From Phycobacter sedimenti (GTDB lineage: Bacteria; Pseudomonadota; Alphaproteobacteria; Rhodobacterales; Rhodobacteraceae): a stretch of 64,000 nucleotides of DNA. Shown in pieces: positions 8,576-17,319 of the stretch. The notes under the pieces are model-generated. The model was not told the DNA's origin and searched no databases. It was given only the letters and a program-made list of their open reading frames with translations. Positions within the stretch are counted from its first letter, which is position 1, and every line of letters starts with the position of its first letter. A program made the translations under genes and the position numbers. The DNA lies in the NCBI RefSeq assembly GCF_038148855.1, contig NZ_JBBVGR010000010.1, positions 131,249 to 195,248 of the forward strand, written 5' to 3'.

Positions 8576-9149
8576 CCCTCCGGGAGCACTCGGCCGAAAA
8601 ACTGGCAGAAATGTTCAGCTCAGATGCACTGTGGTCTGATGAAAACGTGAACAGCGCACCCTTTTTCGGAGCATCTAAGGTTTGGAAACCCTTCAAAACA
8701 CACGTGATCTGTCGGCATGAAGGGCGGGAAGCGCAAATGCACTGTGAGCACGGAACTGAGCTTGTGGCCAAGTGGCTCGCAAGGTTTGGTATCTATTGCG
8801 TTGCAGACATCGCAGTCACCTCTTTTTCGATCCCATACACACCAACTGGCCGAAACAGCCATCGAATCCTCTGTTACCGGCTGTGACGGCACAGGTCGCG
8901 GCTGCGGGGAACATGGAGAATTCTCCATGTGTTTTTGCCGCAGACGCACAGCTATCAAACGCCGACAACGAGGACCAATGGAGGAACACGAAGAAGAACG
9001 AATTCACTATCTCCGCTCTGGCACTGGCTATGGCACCGGCAGCCACGAATTGAGTGACGAGTTTGCCATTTGACTGGATCGTATTTCGATCCGGAAGAAT
9101 GGCGGTTGCCAGTTTCAAAAAGCAATTTTCAGCACCTGAGACCCACCTG
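8576..9149. other. Intergenic region; no supported gene
   Basis: 574 bp. Overlapping short frames on both strands show no family similarity or consistent start sites. The one structure seen is the perfect 20-bp palindrome at 8911-8930 followed by a T run, listed separately. Confidence 0.45.
8911..8936 (+). terminator. 20-bp perfect palindrome with T run (possible terminator or operator)
   Basis: Bases 8911-8930 are a perfect palindrome (acatggagaattctccatgt) followed by G and five Ts. Without a loop spacer the stable hairpin would be about eight pairs with a four-base loop, which followed by the T run looks like a weak intrinsic terminator on the plus strand. It lies 336 bp after the c-di-GMP gene, far for its terminator, so an operator for a dimeric regulator is an alternative. 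Confidence 0.35.
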
Positions 9150-9719
9150 ATGAAAATCGACCTCATCCAAAACGACCGCCTCGTCCTGAAGGGCACAACA
9201 AGGATTATTTCGTCCGTGTTGTGCGTACTCCTTTTTGCCATCGCGGCGGTCAATCTGGTTGCGGCCTTTGCCGGGTTTCCCGCTGGCTGGGTCGTCGCGA
9301 CAGCGGTCGTTTTCATAGGTGGGGGTATTTTATGGCTTGTCTATCACGCGACGGAGGCTGTGTTCGACCGCCCAGGCAACTCTCTGACGCTTCGAAAAAC
9401 CATGATGCACGGAACGCGCGAACAGGTGATCAAGCTCAGCGAGGTTAGACAAGCGGACGTTGACCTGAAACGGAACCAGCGCAGCACCAACCGGCTGCAT
9501 CCCAGCTACACGTATCGGCTTTGTGTGGTGACTGGCGCCGCTCAGAACCGGAATCGCGTGCCGTTGTCTCATGGGTTTACGACGAGCAAACGCCATCTTC
9601 TGACCGCTCAGACAATCAACGACTGGCTTGGCGTGCCCGCGGCTCAGATTGCAACCGGGCCGACCATGGCGGATGTGGCCGAGGCCATCAAGTCTCTCGG
9701 CTTTGGTAAAGAGTCCTGA
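9150..9719 (+). CDS. Small membrane protein of unknown function
   Basis: 189 residues from the ATG at 9150 (starts further upstream are possible but add sequence without hydrophobic or family features). Two closely spaced membrane segments (about 22-42 and 48-66) are followed by a soluble domain of about 110 residues (FDRPGNSLTLRK, TYRLCVV) reminiscent of a small beta-barrel of bacterial PH type. I do not recognise a named family with certainty. It precedes the TMEM43-family gene by 34 bp and is likely co-transcribed with it. Confidence 0.6.
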   Translation: MKIDLIQNDRLVLKGTTRIISSVLCVLLFAIAAVNLVAAFAGFPAGWVVATAVVFIGGGILWLVYHATEAVFDRPGNSLTLRKTMMHGTREQVIKLSEVRQADVDLKRNQRSTNRLHPSYTYRLCVVTGAAQNRNRVPLSHGFTTSKRHLLTAQTINDWLGVPAAQIATGPTMADVAEAIKSLGFGKES

Positions 9720-9753
9720 GCGCAATTCCCAACGCCAGCGAAAGGGTTGAACG

Positions 9754-10926
9754 GTGTCTCACTTTACGGAAACCACGCATGTCGGTTTTGCCACACGTTT
9801 GAAAAACGCCATAAAGGGCGTCGGGCTGGGGATCAGCCTTATCGGTATCGCGGTCTATTTTCTGTTTTGGAACGAAGGCAATTCGGTGCGCACGGCACGG
9901 TCGCTCGCGGAAGGGTCAGAGCTGGTCGTCCCGTTGGACAGCAGCGCACTTGATCCGGCGCACGAAGGCGACCTTGTCCATATCAACGGGCCGCTCAATC
10001 TTGCCATGCCACTGGTCGATACCGCTCTTGGAGTGGCTGCGAATACGCAAACCGTGCGGTTGGAACGCGTGGTGGAACAGTTTGCATGGATTGAAGAAAA
10101 ACGAACCAAAACTGAAACCGGATTTGGCGGCGGGCAAGAAAAGACCACGGAATATACATATCGGATGGATTGGACCGACTCGCCAGCCAGCGGGGCGGAG
10201 TTTCGGATTTCCGAAGGTCACATGACCCCCCCACTGCCCATCAGACCTCGGGTGATCCGTCAGGAAGAGGGCAAGATTGGCGCCTTTTCCGTGACTGATG
10301 AGATTTCTGACCTGGGCGGCGCCCTCCCCATGCTGCTGACGGCGGATCAGGCGCGCGCACTGGACCTTGCCCTGTCCCTGGAGCGTCCAGCCAGACTGGT
10401 TGCCGGACAGGTGGTTTTCAGCGACAGCGTCGCGGCCCCACAGCTTGGAGATCTGCGGATCAGCTATCTGACCTCGGACATAGACGAGGCCAGCGTGGTT
10501 GGCGTGCAGCGCGGCAGTGGCCTTGTTCCCTACACGGCGCAAAACGGGCGCAAAATCTATCTGGTTGAGGAAGGCTTGAAATCCGCCGAAGAGATGTTTC
10601 GGACAGCGGCTGCCAGCAACAAGATCAAGACATGGTTGCTGCGCATAGCCTTGATGGTTCTGCTGTTCCTTGGCTTCAAAGCGCTTTTCTCTCTGATTGA
10701 CGTTGCGGCCAGCATTCTGCCGTTTCTCGGGTGGGTGACTTCCTCCGTAACGTCCTTGATCAGCCTTGCCTTAACCCTGGTTGTGGGCGGGGGAACGATG
10801 GCCGTGGCCTGGCTCTATTTCCGTCCGGTTCTGTCGCTGGCGATTTTCGGGATCGCTTTGGCAGGTGCCACGATCTTCGCCCATGTGGCACGACGGTCAG
10901 CGCAGAACACATCCGACGACATCTGA
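9754..10926 (+). CDS. TMEM43 family membrane protein
   Basis: 390 residues from a GTG start preceded by AAAGGG. One N-terminal membrane segment (about 22-42), a long extracytoplasmic region (about 45-285), and a cluster of three or four C-terminal membrane helices (about 290-385). The layout and strings such as EGSELVVPLDSS, and FRISEGHMTPPLP and GSGLVPYTAQNG match the TMEM43/LUMA family (PF07787), found in eukaryotic inner nuclear membranes and in scattered bacteria. The bacterial role is unsettled. It is flanked by a small membrane protein and three secreted Cys-containing proteins, all on the same strand. Confidence 0.8.
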   Translation: MSHFTETTHVGFATRLKNAIKGVGLGISLIGIAVYFLFWNEGNSVRTARSLAEGSELVVPLDSSALDPAHEGDLVHINGPLNLAMPLVDTALGVAANTQTVRLERVVEQFAWIEEKRTKTETGFGGGQEKTTEYTYRMDWTDSPASGAEFRISEGHMTPPLPIRPRVIRQEEGKIGAFSVTDEISDLGGALPMLLTADQARALDLALSLERPARLVAGQVVFSDSVAAPQLGDLRISYLTSDIDEASVVGVQRGSGLVPYTAQNGRKIYLVEEGLKSAEEMFRTAAASNKIKTWLLRIALMVLLFLGFKALFSLIDVAASILPFLGWVTSSVTSLISLALTLVVGGGTMAVAWLYFRPVLSLAIFGIALAGATIFAHVARRSAQNTSDDI

Positions 10927-10961
10927 TTTTCCACCTCAGTCCTTTATGAAAGGCCCCTCAA

Positions 10962-11429
10962 ATGAAACACATGTTCCTTTCGGTCACCGTGGTATGCCTC
11001 GCAGGCTGGGCGCAGGCCGGGCAGTACTGTCTGCTGGATGGCACCGAAATGTTCTCCTGCACTCTCAAAGGCGGCTCCCGCGGCGTCGAGGTCTGCAATG
11101 CCGTTTGGGAGGATGGCACAAAAGCCGCCTACGGCTACTTCAAATCGACCGGTGAGATCGAGAAGGAGATCCTGCAGGACATGGCGACGATCACCGCAAC
11201 GCCATGGAACGGCATGGGCGATTTCATCAGCGACTCCGTAACGTTCGATGCCGGGGGCGGCTATGCCTACGAAGTGTGGTGGGGCAGCGAGCGCGCGGCA
11301 GATGCCAAGCTGACGGGCGGGATCAATGTTCTGCGGCACGGTACTCTGATCGCCGATATCAGCTGCGACGACGGCACCATAAGAAGTGACTTGTCTTCGC
11401 TCATCGAAATGATCGAAGCGGCGCGATAA
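10962..11429 (+). CDS. Secreted Cys-containing protein, paralogue 1
   Basis: 155 residues. A Sec signal peptide (about 1-19, ending WAQA-GQYC) precedes a small globular domain. Three Cys come early (C22, C32, C44), in a C-x(9)-C-x(11)-C arrangement also found in the next two genes, and a fourth lies near the C-terminus in DISCDD. No family was recognised. Start supported by GAAAGG upstream. It is the first of a set of three related exported proteins that follow the TMEM43-family gene. Confidence 0.7.
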   Translation: MKHMFLSVTVVCLAGWAQAGQYCLLDGTEMFSCTLKGGSRGVEVCNAVWEDGTKAAYGYFKSTGEIEKEILQDMATITATPWNGMGDFISDSVTFDAGGGYAYEVWWGSERAADAKLTGGINVLRHGTLIADISCDDGTIRSDLSSLIEMIEAAR

Positions 11430-11440
11430 AGGTAAGTGAC

Positions 11441-12259
11441 ATGCGCCGAATATCCTTGCAGGCGGCAACCGCTCTCATGGTGGCCGGATGGAGCAGCGTC
11501 GCCGCAGCCGATACGGTATGCGACGGCGACATCCTATTCCAATGTACAACCGACAGGCCCGACTTTCGCGAACAGATCACTGTCTGTGCAAAAGATGAAA
11601 GCTATGCGCTGACGCGGCACGCGCTGTCATCGGGCGACATGTACTATGACCCGCCACTGATCGCCGACGCCAACACCACTTGGTTCCGCTGGACCGAGGG
11701 CGACAGGGTTCAGATCGAAATCGGCTTCTGGAACACCGATCTGGGTGAGCCGGTAACGGTGCATGTCCATCTTCCCTGGGACGATGTCAGCGAAACTGCA
11801 AGGGATGACGGCACCTTTGACATGTGGTTGCAGTCTCCGCACTGGCACGGGCGTGTCGATCAAACGCTGTGCCGGTCGGACACGGTCTATGCGGAGCCAG
11901 CCGCCTTGTGGCCTCCACAGCAGGAACGGGGGCCGATTGGAGCCTTCTTTTCACAGGACCTGGTGACGCCGACATCTGCCACCGTGGGGATCGCCCGCAT
12001 TGTAGAGGCCCAAGCCATCCCAGAAGGACTGCCCGTTTTTGCCGCCGCACGCCCCAACGCTGCAACGCCGATTTGGTGGATGCTGCAACCAGGCGACACC
12101 GTCGATATCATCGACCAACGGGGCGCCTTCATTGCTGTAGCCATCCCAACCAACGGCGTTGCGGAATGCATACTGCGCCCTGAACGGCTTGGCCTGCCTT
12201 ACACGGGCCCCTGTGCGACGGGATGGGTTGAGGGTGCATTTCTTGAGCAGATCCAATGA
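11441..12259 (+). CDS. Secreted Cys-containing protein, paralogue 2, with SH3-like C-terminus
   Basis: 272 residues. Signal peptide about 1-23 (ends VAAA-DTVC). The N-terminal domain repeats the pattern of the preceding protein (C-x(7)-C-x(13)-C, ending TVCA) and continues through a beta-rich segment to CRSDTV. The last ~90 residues (VEAQAIPEGLPVFAAA, WWMLQPGDTVDIID) resemble a bacterial SH3-type domain ending in GWVEGAFL. 11 bp separate it from the upstream gene, and the downstream gene follows closely. Function unknown; probably periplasmic. Confidence 0.65.
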   Translation: MRRISLQAATALMVAGWSSVAAADTVCDGDILFQCTTDRPDFREQITVCAKDESYALTRHALSSGDMYYDPPLIADANTTWFRWTEGDRVQIEIGFWNTDLGEPVTVHVHLPWDDVSETARDDGTFDMWLQSPHWHGRVDQTLCRSDTVYAEPAALWPPQQERGPIGAFFSQDLVTPTSATVGIARIVEAQAIPEGLPVFAAARPNAATPIWWMLQPGDTVDIIDQRGAFIAVAIPTNGVAECILRPERLGLPYTGPCATGWVEGAFLEQIQ

Positions 12260-12318
12260 GTAAACCGAAGCGCGGTAAAGCCTGCGCGATGGGCCTTATC
12301 CACAAAGGAGAACTGAAC

Positions 12319-13227
12319 GTGCGACTTCTGGCAACAACATTCGGGATTGGCCTGCTCTGGTCCACGATCATGGCGCAAGCCTTTTGCGATGACATCCTGG
12401 CGACACAGGTGCTGTGTCTCACGGAGGATGCGGAGGAGATCAAGGTCTGCGCAAGCAGCCATCCTGAAACCGGGGCCCCTGCGTTGACACTCCATGTCAC
12501 TCCAGAGATCGCAGACGGTCCCATTGCCCGACTAGCGGCCGATATTCCCTTTAGTATGACACCCGGCACGGGCGAGTTTCCGTGGGACATCCATGAATTT
12601 GCGTTTGTATATGACAGGGGCCGCGCCGTTCTGAGTGTAAAGACACCAATGGACACGGACGACACGTCTTCCGCAGAAGTATGGCTGGATCTGTTCGGAC
12701 AAGGCACATCCCCAAGCCGCAGCCTGCAATGCATCGTCCCGGCTCTGCAGGCGGAAATCGCGAGCCTTCTGGAACTGCGCGGTGTGGCGATGAATGAAAT
12801 GCGTACCGGGCCGAGTGCCGACAGCGCTCCGTTCTATCAGCCCACGAAACCCATCACCGGGGGGACCCCTTATGGCAGCCATGACTGTCGCGAGGTTGGC
12901 GCAGTCCTGAGCAACGAAGGCACCGAGAACGGACAAATCGCATTTTACGCGGCCCCCGACGCGGATGCGGCCATACTTGGGTATGCCTTTCCTTCCGATC
13001 TGGGAACAGCCTTTGAGTGCAACTACCAGGACGGCTATTCGGGGATCATCTGGATTGATCCCGACAAGGGCGACGGTGCCAACGGCTATATCGGCCAGCT
13101 TGGCTATGAGGCACGCCTGTCGGCCTGCGCCATGACGCCCGAAGACTGGCCCCCGAACATGGCCTATTGGGGCAAGTGTTCAAGCGCATGGGTCAAGGAA
13201 GGCAATATTGCCGGTTTCGAGGGCTGA
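12319..13227 (+). CDS. Secreted Cys-containing protein, paralogue 3, with SH3-like C-terminus
   Basis: The GTG at 12319 is preferred over the in-frame ATG at 12256: it is preceded at 8 bp by AAAGGAG and puts the signal peptide (VRLLATTFGIGLLWSTIMAQA) at the very N-terminus, giving 302 residues. The mature protein begins FCDD and shows the same C-x(9)-C-x(10)-C pattern (ending KVCA) as the two upstream proteins. A later half has HDCREVGAVLS and an SH3-like tail ending KCSSAWVKEG. Role unknown. Confidence 0.65.
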   Translation: MRLLATTFGIGLLWSTIMAQAFCDDILATQVLCLTEDAEEIKVCASSHPETGAPALTLHVTPEIADGPIARLAADIPFSMTPGTGEFPWDIHEFAFVYDRGRAVLSVKTPMDTDDTSSAEVWLDLFGQGTSPSRSLQCIVPALQAEIASLLELRGVAMNEMRTGPSADSAPFYQPTKPITGGTPYGSHDCREVGAVLSNEGTENGQIAFYAAPDADAAILGYAFPSDLGTAFECNYQDGYSGIIWIDPDKGDGANGYIGQLGYEARLSACAMTPEDWPPNMAYWGKCSSAWVKEGNIAGFEG

Positions 13228-13279
13228 TGGTCGCGGGGCGCACGGTACCCAAAGGGAAGAGCTTGCGGCGCTCTTGATG

Positions 13280-13309
13280 CCAGAAGACAACGTTCCATCA
13301 GTCTTCTGG
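13280..13309 (+). terminator. Inverted repeat after the secreted-protein operon
   Basis: A perfect 9-bp stem (ccagaagac / gtcttctgg) with a 12-base loop lies 53 bp beyond the last secreted-protein gene and 195 bp before the XRE-cupin gene. There is no T run, so it is only a weak terminator candidate, or a regulator site. Confidence 0.3.
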
Positions 13310-13504
13310 CCTGCAGAACACGATTTTGGCATTCCCTGCGCATCGGCGTCGCGTAATGATTTGCCAAACGCAAGACCGCGCAAGGCGTCGCGATGCGCTA
13401 CGACTGGACCGGCGCAAGCTTCTTGGCCTAATCGACATCGCGTCACGCCGCTTTTGGATACGCCCCCTTGTCGCCATGACCGGGAAAATCGGGGATCGTG
13501 AGAT

Positions 13505-14143
13505 TTGAAAAGACATACGAAATCGGCTCTTGGGCAGGATCCGCATGCCATCAAGGACAGCCGGGACAAGAATCTCGAAGTCGCAATTGGGCGGCAGGTT
13601 CGGGAGCTGCGCAAAAAGCAGCGGATGACCGGCGCGGATCTTGCGGCGCAAACCGGGCTGTCCACGGGCATGCTGTCAAAGATTGAAAACGGTGTGACAT
13701 CGCCATCGCTCAGCACCATTTCCGCCCTTGCGAATGCCCTGAAAGTGCCACTGGTCCAGCTTTTCTCGGGCTATGAGGAAGAGCGCGGCTGCATGCATGT
13801 CAAGGCAGGCCAGGGCGTCGAAATCCAGCGGGAAGGCACCAGAGCCGGTCATCAGTACAACCTCTTGGGCCATATCGGATCGAACAGTTCCGGTGTTGTT
13901 GTCGAACCCTACCTGATCACCCTTGGTAGCGCCTCTGACCGCTTTCCCCTGTTTCAGCACGAGGGGATTGAGTTGCTGTACGTGCTTGAGGGACGTGTCG
14001 ATTACCGACACGGTGACCGCCTTTACGATCTCGAACCCGGCGATTCATTGCTCTTTGACGCTGATTCTCCTCATGGGCCCGAGGAAATCCGCGAATTTCC
14101 GACCCGTTACCTCTCGATCATCACATATCCTCAGGCACGCTGA
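13505..14143 (+). CDS. XRE-family regulator with cupin domain
   Basis: 212 residues from a TTG start; a TGA stop lies immediately upstream in frame and no ATG occurs before the HTH, so this is the longest possible product. HTH_3 at about 28-82 (ELRKKQRMTGADLAAQTGLS, MLSKIENG) and a C-terminal cupin_2 domain (about 130-205; EGIELLYVLEGRVDYRHGD, DADSPHGPEE). This class senses a small molecule through the cupin and controls amine or amino-acid catabolism. It sits just ahead of the N-methylglutamate operon on the same strand and is the obvious candidate regulator. Confidence 0.85.
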   Translation: MKRHTKSALGQDPHAIKDSRDKNLEVAIGRQVRELRKKQRMTGADLAAQTGLSTGMLSKIENGVTSPSLSTISALANALKVPLVQLFSGYEEERGCMHVKAGQGVEIQREGTRAGHQYNLLGHIGSNSSGVVVEPYLITLGSASDRFPLFQHEGIELLYVLEGRVDYRHGDRLYDLEPGDSLLFDADSPHGPEEIREFPTRYLSIITYPQAR

Positions 14144-14252
14144 GTTCTCTGGTCGCGCATTTTTTGACCAAAGCAGGCGAAAACGCCCGATACCTGAGCG
14201 TCCATTCATTTGAGTGCGGCAAGCTTTGGCCATACCAAACTCCCTGCGTAAA

Positions 14253-14269
14253 ATTTCTCATGAGGAAAT
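14253..14269 (+). promoter_or_regulatory. Candidate operator upstream of the methylamine operon
   Basis: ATTTC-tcatgag-GAAAT is an interrupted palindrome centred on TCATGA in the 193-bp gap between the XRE-cupin gene and mgsA, 68 bp before the mgsA start. It is the only clear dyad found there. Assignment to the XRE-cupin regulator is inference from position. Confidence 0.3.
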
Positions 14270-14336
14270 AAAGTTTCCCATTAGTAATGATGCCAAAGGT
14301 GGATCCCGCCTTGTAGATCCGTTTCAGGAGGACCCT

Positions 14337-15227
14337 ATGTGTGGCATCGTTGGCCTGTTTCTAAAAAACGATGAGATGCGCCCGAAACTGGGTGACATGC
14401 TGACCGATATGTTGATCACCATGACCGACCGCGGCCCCGACAGCGCCGGGATCGCGATTTATGGCGACGAAGACGGCGGCCGCCTCAAGATCACCATCCA
14501 ATCGGATACGCCGGATGAGGCCTTTGCCGACCTCGGGGCAGACCTGACAGAGGCCGCCGGCATGTCAGTGGACGTCAAGGTTCTGGACACCCATGCCGTT
14601 CTGACCCTGCCGAGCGATGCAGAACCGGCAGTGGTTTCTGCATTGCGCGAAAAAGGTCTGCGCATCATGGGCATTGGCTCCTCGATGGAGATCTTCAAGG
14701 AGATCGGCCTGCCAAGGGACGTCGCCGCGCGGTTTGACCTGCGCAAGATGGGCGGCAGCCACGGTATTGGTCACACCCGGATGGCGACCGAATCTGCGGT
14801 CACAACCATGGGTGCGCATCCGTTCTCAACCGCGCCCGATCAATGTCTGGTACACAACGGATCGCTCTCGAACCACAACCAGATGCGCCGCAAACTGGCG
14901 CGCAAGGGCGTTGTGACCCAGTCGGAGAACGACACCGAGGTCGGCGCGGCCTATATCTCGTCCCGGATCGCCGAGGGCGCCACCCTGGGCGAGGCGCTTG
15001 AGGGTACCATCAAGGATCTCGACGGGTTCTTCACTTTTGTGACCGGTACCAAAAACGGCTTTGGCGTCGTCCGTGATCCGATCGCCTGCAAACCCGCCGT
15101 CATGGCCGAGACCGATGACTATGTCGCCTTTGCCAGCGAATACCGCGCCTTTGCAGATCTTCCCGATATCGAGGGTGCCAAGGTCTGGGAGCCTGAACCC
15201 GCAACCGTCTACTTCTGGGAGCGCTGA
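14337..15227 (+). CDS. mgsA: N-methylglutamate synthase subunit A (class II glutamine amidotransferase, GlxB-like)
   Basis: 296 residues from the ATG at 14337, preceded by CAGGAGGA. Starting there places Cys at position 2 (MCGIVGLF), the N-terminal nucleophile of class II glutamine amidotransferases; longer frames would bury it. GHTRMATES and VHNGSLSNHN are the conserved ammonia-forming site motifs. With the next two genes it forms a split glutamate synthase-like enzyme that makes N-methylglutamate from gamma-glutamylmethylamide or methylamine and 2-oxoglutarate. Equivalent genes are also called glxB. Confidence 0.87.
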   Translation: MCGIVGLFLKNDEMRPKLGDMLTDMLITMTDRGPDSAGIAIYGDEDGGRLKITIQSDTPDEAFADLGADLTEAAGMSVDVKVLDTHAVLTLPSDAEPAVVSALREKGLRIMGIGSSMEIFKEIGLPRDVAARFDLRKMGGSHGIGHTRMATESAVTTMGAHPFSTAPDQCLVHNGSLSNHNQMRRKLARKGVVTQSENDTEVGAAYISSRIAEGATLGEALEGTIKDLDGFFTFVTGTKNGFGVVRDPIACKPAVMAETDDYVAFASEYRAFADLPDIEGAKVWEPEPATVYFWER

Positions 15228-15230
15228 GAG

Positions 15231-15917
15231 ATGACCACCACGCTCGATATGACTTCTTCCGATCTGCGAGAGGTCAACACGACCCTGCAGGCCGCCGCCA
15301 AATCGCAAGGTAACGAGGCCTATGTCGTCATCAATCCGCGCGGCAGCCATGCCATGGCCTGCGGCCTTGATGGCCCGCTGAATGTCACCATCAAAGGCTC
15401 TACCGGATATTATTGCGCGGGCATGAACAAGAAGGCTTCGGTCACTCTCGAAGGGTCGGCCGGACCGGGCGTGGCAGAGAACATGATGTCCGGCCTCGTC
15501 ACCATCGAAGGGGACGCCAGCCAGTACGCTGGCGCCACGGGCCATGGCGGGCTCTTGAACATCAAGGGCAACGCCAGCTCGCGCTGCGGGATCTCGATGA
15601 AGGGCATCGACATCGTTGTGCATGGCAACATTGGGCACATGTCCGCCTTCATGGCGCAAAAGGGAAATCTGGTCGTGCTGGGGGACGCAGGCGATGCGCT
15701 TGGGGATTCCCTTTATGAGGCACGGCTCTTTGTACGCGGCACTGTGAAATCCCTCGGCGCGGACTGCATCGAGAAAGAGATGCGCCCCGAGCACATAGAG
15801 GTGCTGAAAGAACTGCTCGAAAAGGCCGGAGCGGACGCCAAACCGGAAGAATTCAAGCGCTATGGCTCGGCGCGCCAGCTCTACAACTTCAACATCGACA
15901 ACGCAGACGCCTACTGA
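15231..15917 (+). CDS. mgsB: N-methylglutamate synthase subunit B (GXGXG domain, GlxC-like)
   Basis: 228 residues corresponding to the C-terminal right-handed beta-helix (GXGXG) domain of glutamate synthase alpha subunits; glycine-rich rungs such as GPLNVTIKGSTGYYCAGMN, and GDASQYAGATGHGGLLNIKG are plain. The start is 3 bp after the mgsA stop. It is a structural subunit that joins the amidotransferase (A) and FMN (C) subunits. Confidence 0.87.
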   Translation: MTTTLDMTSSDLREVNTTLQAAAKSQGNEAYVVINPRGSHAMACGLDGPLNVTIKGSTGYYCAGMNKKASVTLEGSAGPGVAENMMSGLVTIEGDASQYAGATGHGGLLNIKGNASSRCGISMKGIDIVVHGNIGHMSAFMAQKGNLVVLGDAGDALGDSLYEARLFVRGTVKSLGADCIEKEMRPEHIEVLKELLEKAGADAKPEEFKRYGSARQLYNFNIDNADAY

Positions 15918-15927
15918 GGAGCGCGAC

Positions 15928-17253
15928 ATGGACAAGACACCACAGACCGAACCGCGCCAAAGCTGGACCTTCTCCAACGAGATCAACTCCGAGATCCGCC
16001 GGGCAGCGGCGACGGGGATCTACGACATTCGCGGCGGCGGCGCCAAACGCCGGGTGCCGCATTTCGACGACCTCCTGTTCCTGGGTGCGTCGGTCAGCCG
16101 CTATCCGCTCGAAGGGTATCGCGAGAAATGCGAAACCTCGGTGACGCTGGGCACGCGCTTTTCCAAGAAGCCGATTGAGCTGAAAATCCCGGTCACCATC
16201 GCAGGCATGTCCTTTGGCGCGCTGTCGGGCAACGCCAAAGAGGCGCTTGGCCGCGGAGCCACGATGGCAGGCACCTCGACCACCACCGGTGATGGCGGGA
16301 TGACCGAAGAAGAGCGCGGCCACTCCGAAAAGCTGGTCTATCAATATCTGCCCAGCCGCTATGGCATGAACCCGGACGATCTGCGCCGCGCCGATGCCAT
16401 CGAAGTGGTGGTCGGACAGGGGGCCAAACCCGGCGGCGGCGGCATGCTGCTGGGCCAGAAAATCACCGAGCGGGTCGCCGGCATGCGGGATCTGCCGCAG
16501 GGGATCGACCAGCGCTCGGCTTGTCGTCACCCGGATTGGACCGGGCCGGATGATCTGGAGATCAAGATCCTTGAGCTGCGCGAGATCACCGGCTGGGAAA
16601 AGCCGATTTATGTTAAGATCGGCGGTGCGCGCCCCTATTACGACACCGCCCTTGCGGTAAAAGCGGGCGCCGATGTTGTTGTGCTCGATGGGATGCAGGG
16701 TGGCACGGCGGCGACGCAGGATGTGTTCATCGAACATGTTGGCCAGCCGACACTGGCCTGTATCCGCCCCGCCGTGCAGGCGCTGCAGGATCTGGGGATG
16801 CACCGCGAGGTGCAGCTGGTGATCTCTGGCGGCATCCGCACCGGCGCGGATGTGGCCAAGGCGCTGGCGCTGGGCGCCGATGCGGTTGCCATCGGAACTG
16901 CAGCGCTGGTGGCACTGGGTGACAACGACCCGAAGTGGGAAGCGGAGTATCAAAAGCTCGGCACCACCACCGGGGCCTATGACGACTGGCACGAGGGGCG
17001 CGACCCGGCCGGGATCACCACGCAAGACCCCGAGCTGATGGCGCGCCTTGACCCGGAGGCCGCCGGGCGCCGTCTGCGCAACTATCTGAATGTGCTGACA
17101 CTTGAATGTCAGACGCTGGCGCGGGCCTGTGGTCACAACCACATCCACAACCTCGAACCAGAGGATCTCTGCGCGCTCACCATGGAGGCCGCCGCCATGG
17201 CCCAGGTGCCGCTGGCGGGGACCAACTGGTACCCGGGCAAGCCCGGCTTCTAA
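15928..17253 (+). CDS. mgsC: N-methylglutamate synthase subunit C (FMN-binding glutamate synthase domain, GlxD-like)
   Basis: 441 residues from the ATG at 15928, which has GAGGAG at the right distance; the frame is open upstream but overlaps mgsB. It is the FMN-binding synthase domain: GMSFGALSGNAKEALGRGA, GQGAKPGGGGMLLGQKI, and the barrel segment VKIGGAR...DVVVLDGMQGGTAAT are conserved. It carries the 2-oxoglutarate amination site. A long antisense frame across this gene and gmaS is a GC-bias shadow. Confidence 0.88.
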   Translation: MDKTPQTEPRQSWTFSNEINSEIRRAAATGIYDIRGGGAKRRVPHFDDLLFLGASVSRYPLEGYREKCETSVTLGTRFSKKPIELKIPVTIAGMSFGALSGNAKEALGRGATMAGTSTTTGDGGMTEEERGHSEKLVYQYLPSRYGMNPDDLRRADAIEVVVGQGAKPGGGGMLLGQKITERVAGMRDLPQGIDQRSACRHPDWTGPDDLEIKILELREITGWEKPIYVKIGGARPYYDTALAVKAGADVVVLDGMQGGTAATQDVFIEHVGQPTLACIRPAVQALQDLGMHREVQLVISGGIRTGADVAKALALGADAVAIGTAALVALGDNDPKWEAEYQKLGTTTGAYDDWHEGRDPAGITTQDPELMARLDPEAAGRRLRNYLNVLTLECQTLARACGHNHIHNLEPEDLCALTMEAAAMAQVPLAGTNWYPGKPGF

Positions 17254-17319
17254 GCCGGATCGACAGAGGGGCCAGCGGCCCCTCTCTCTCCATCTGGACA
17301 AGCAACAGGGAACAAAACG

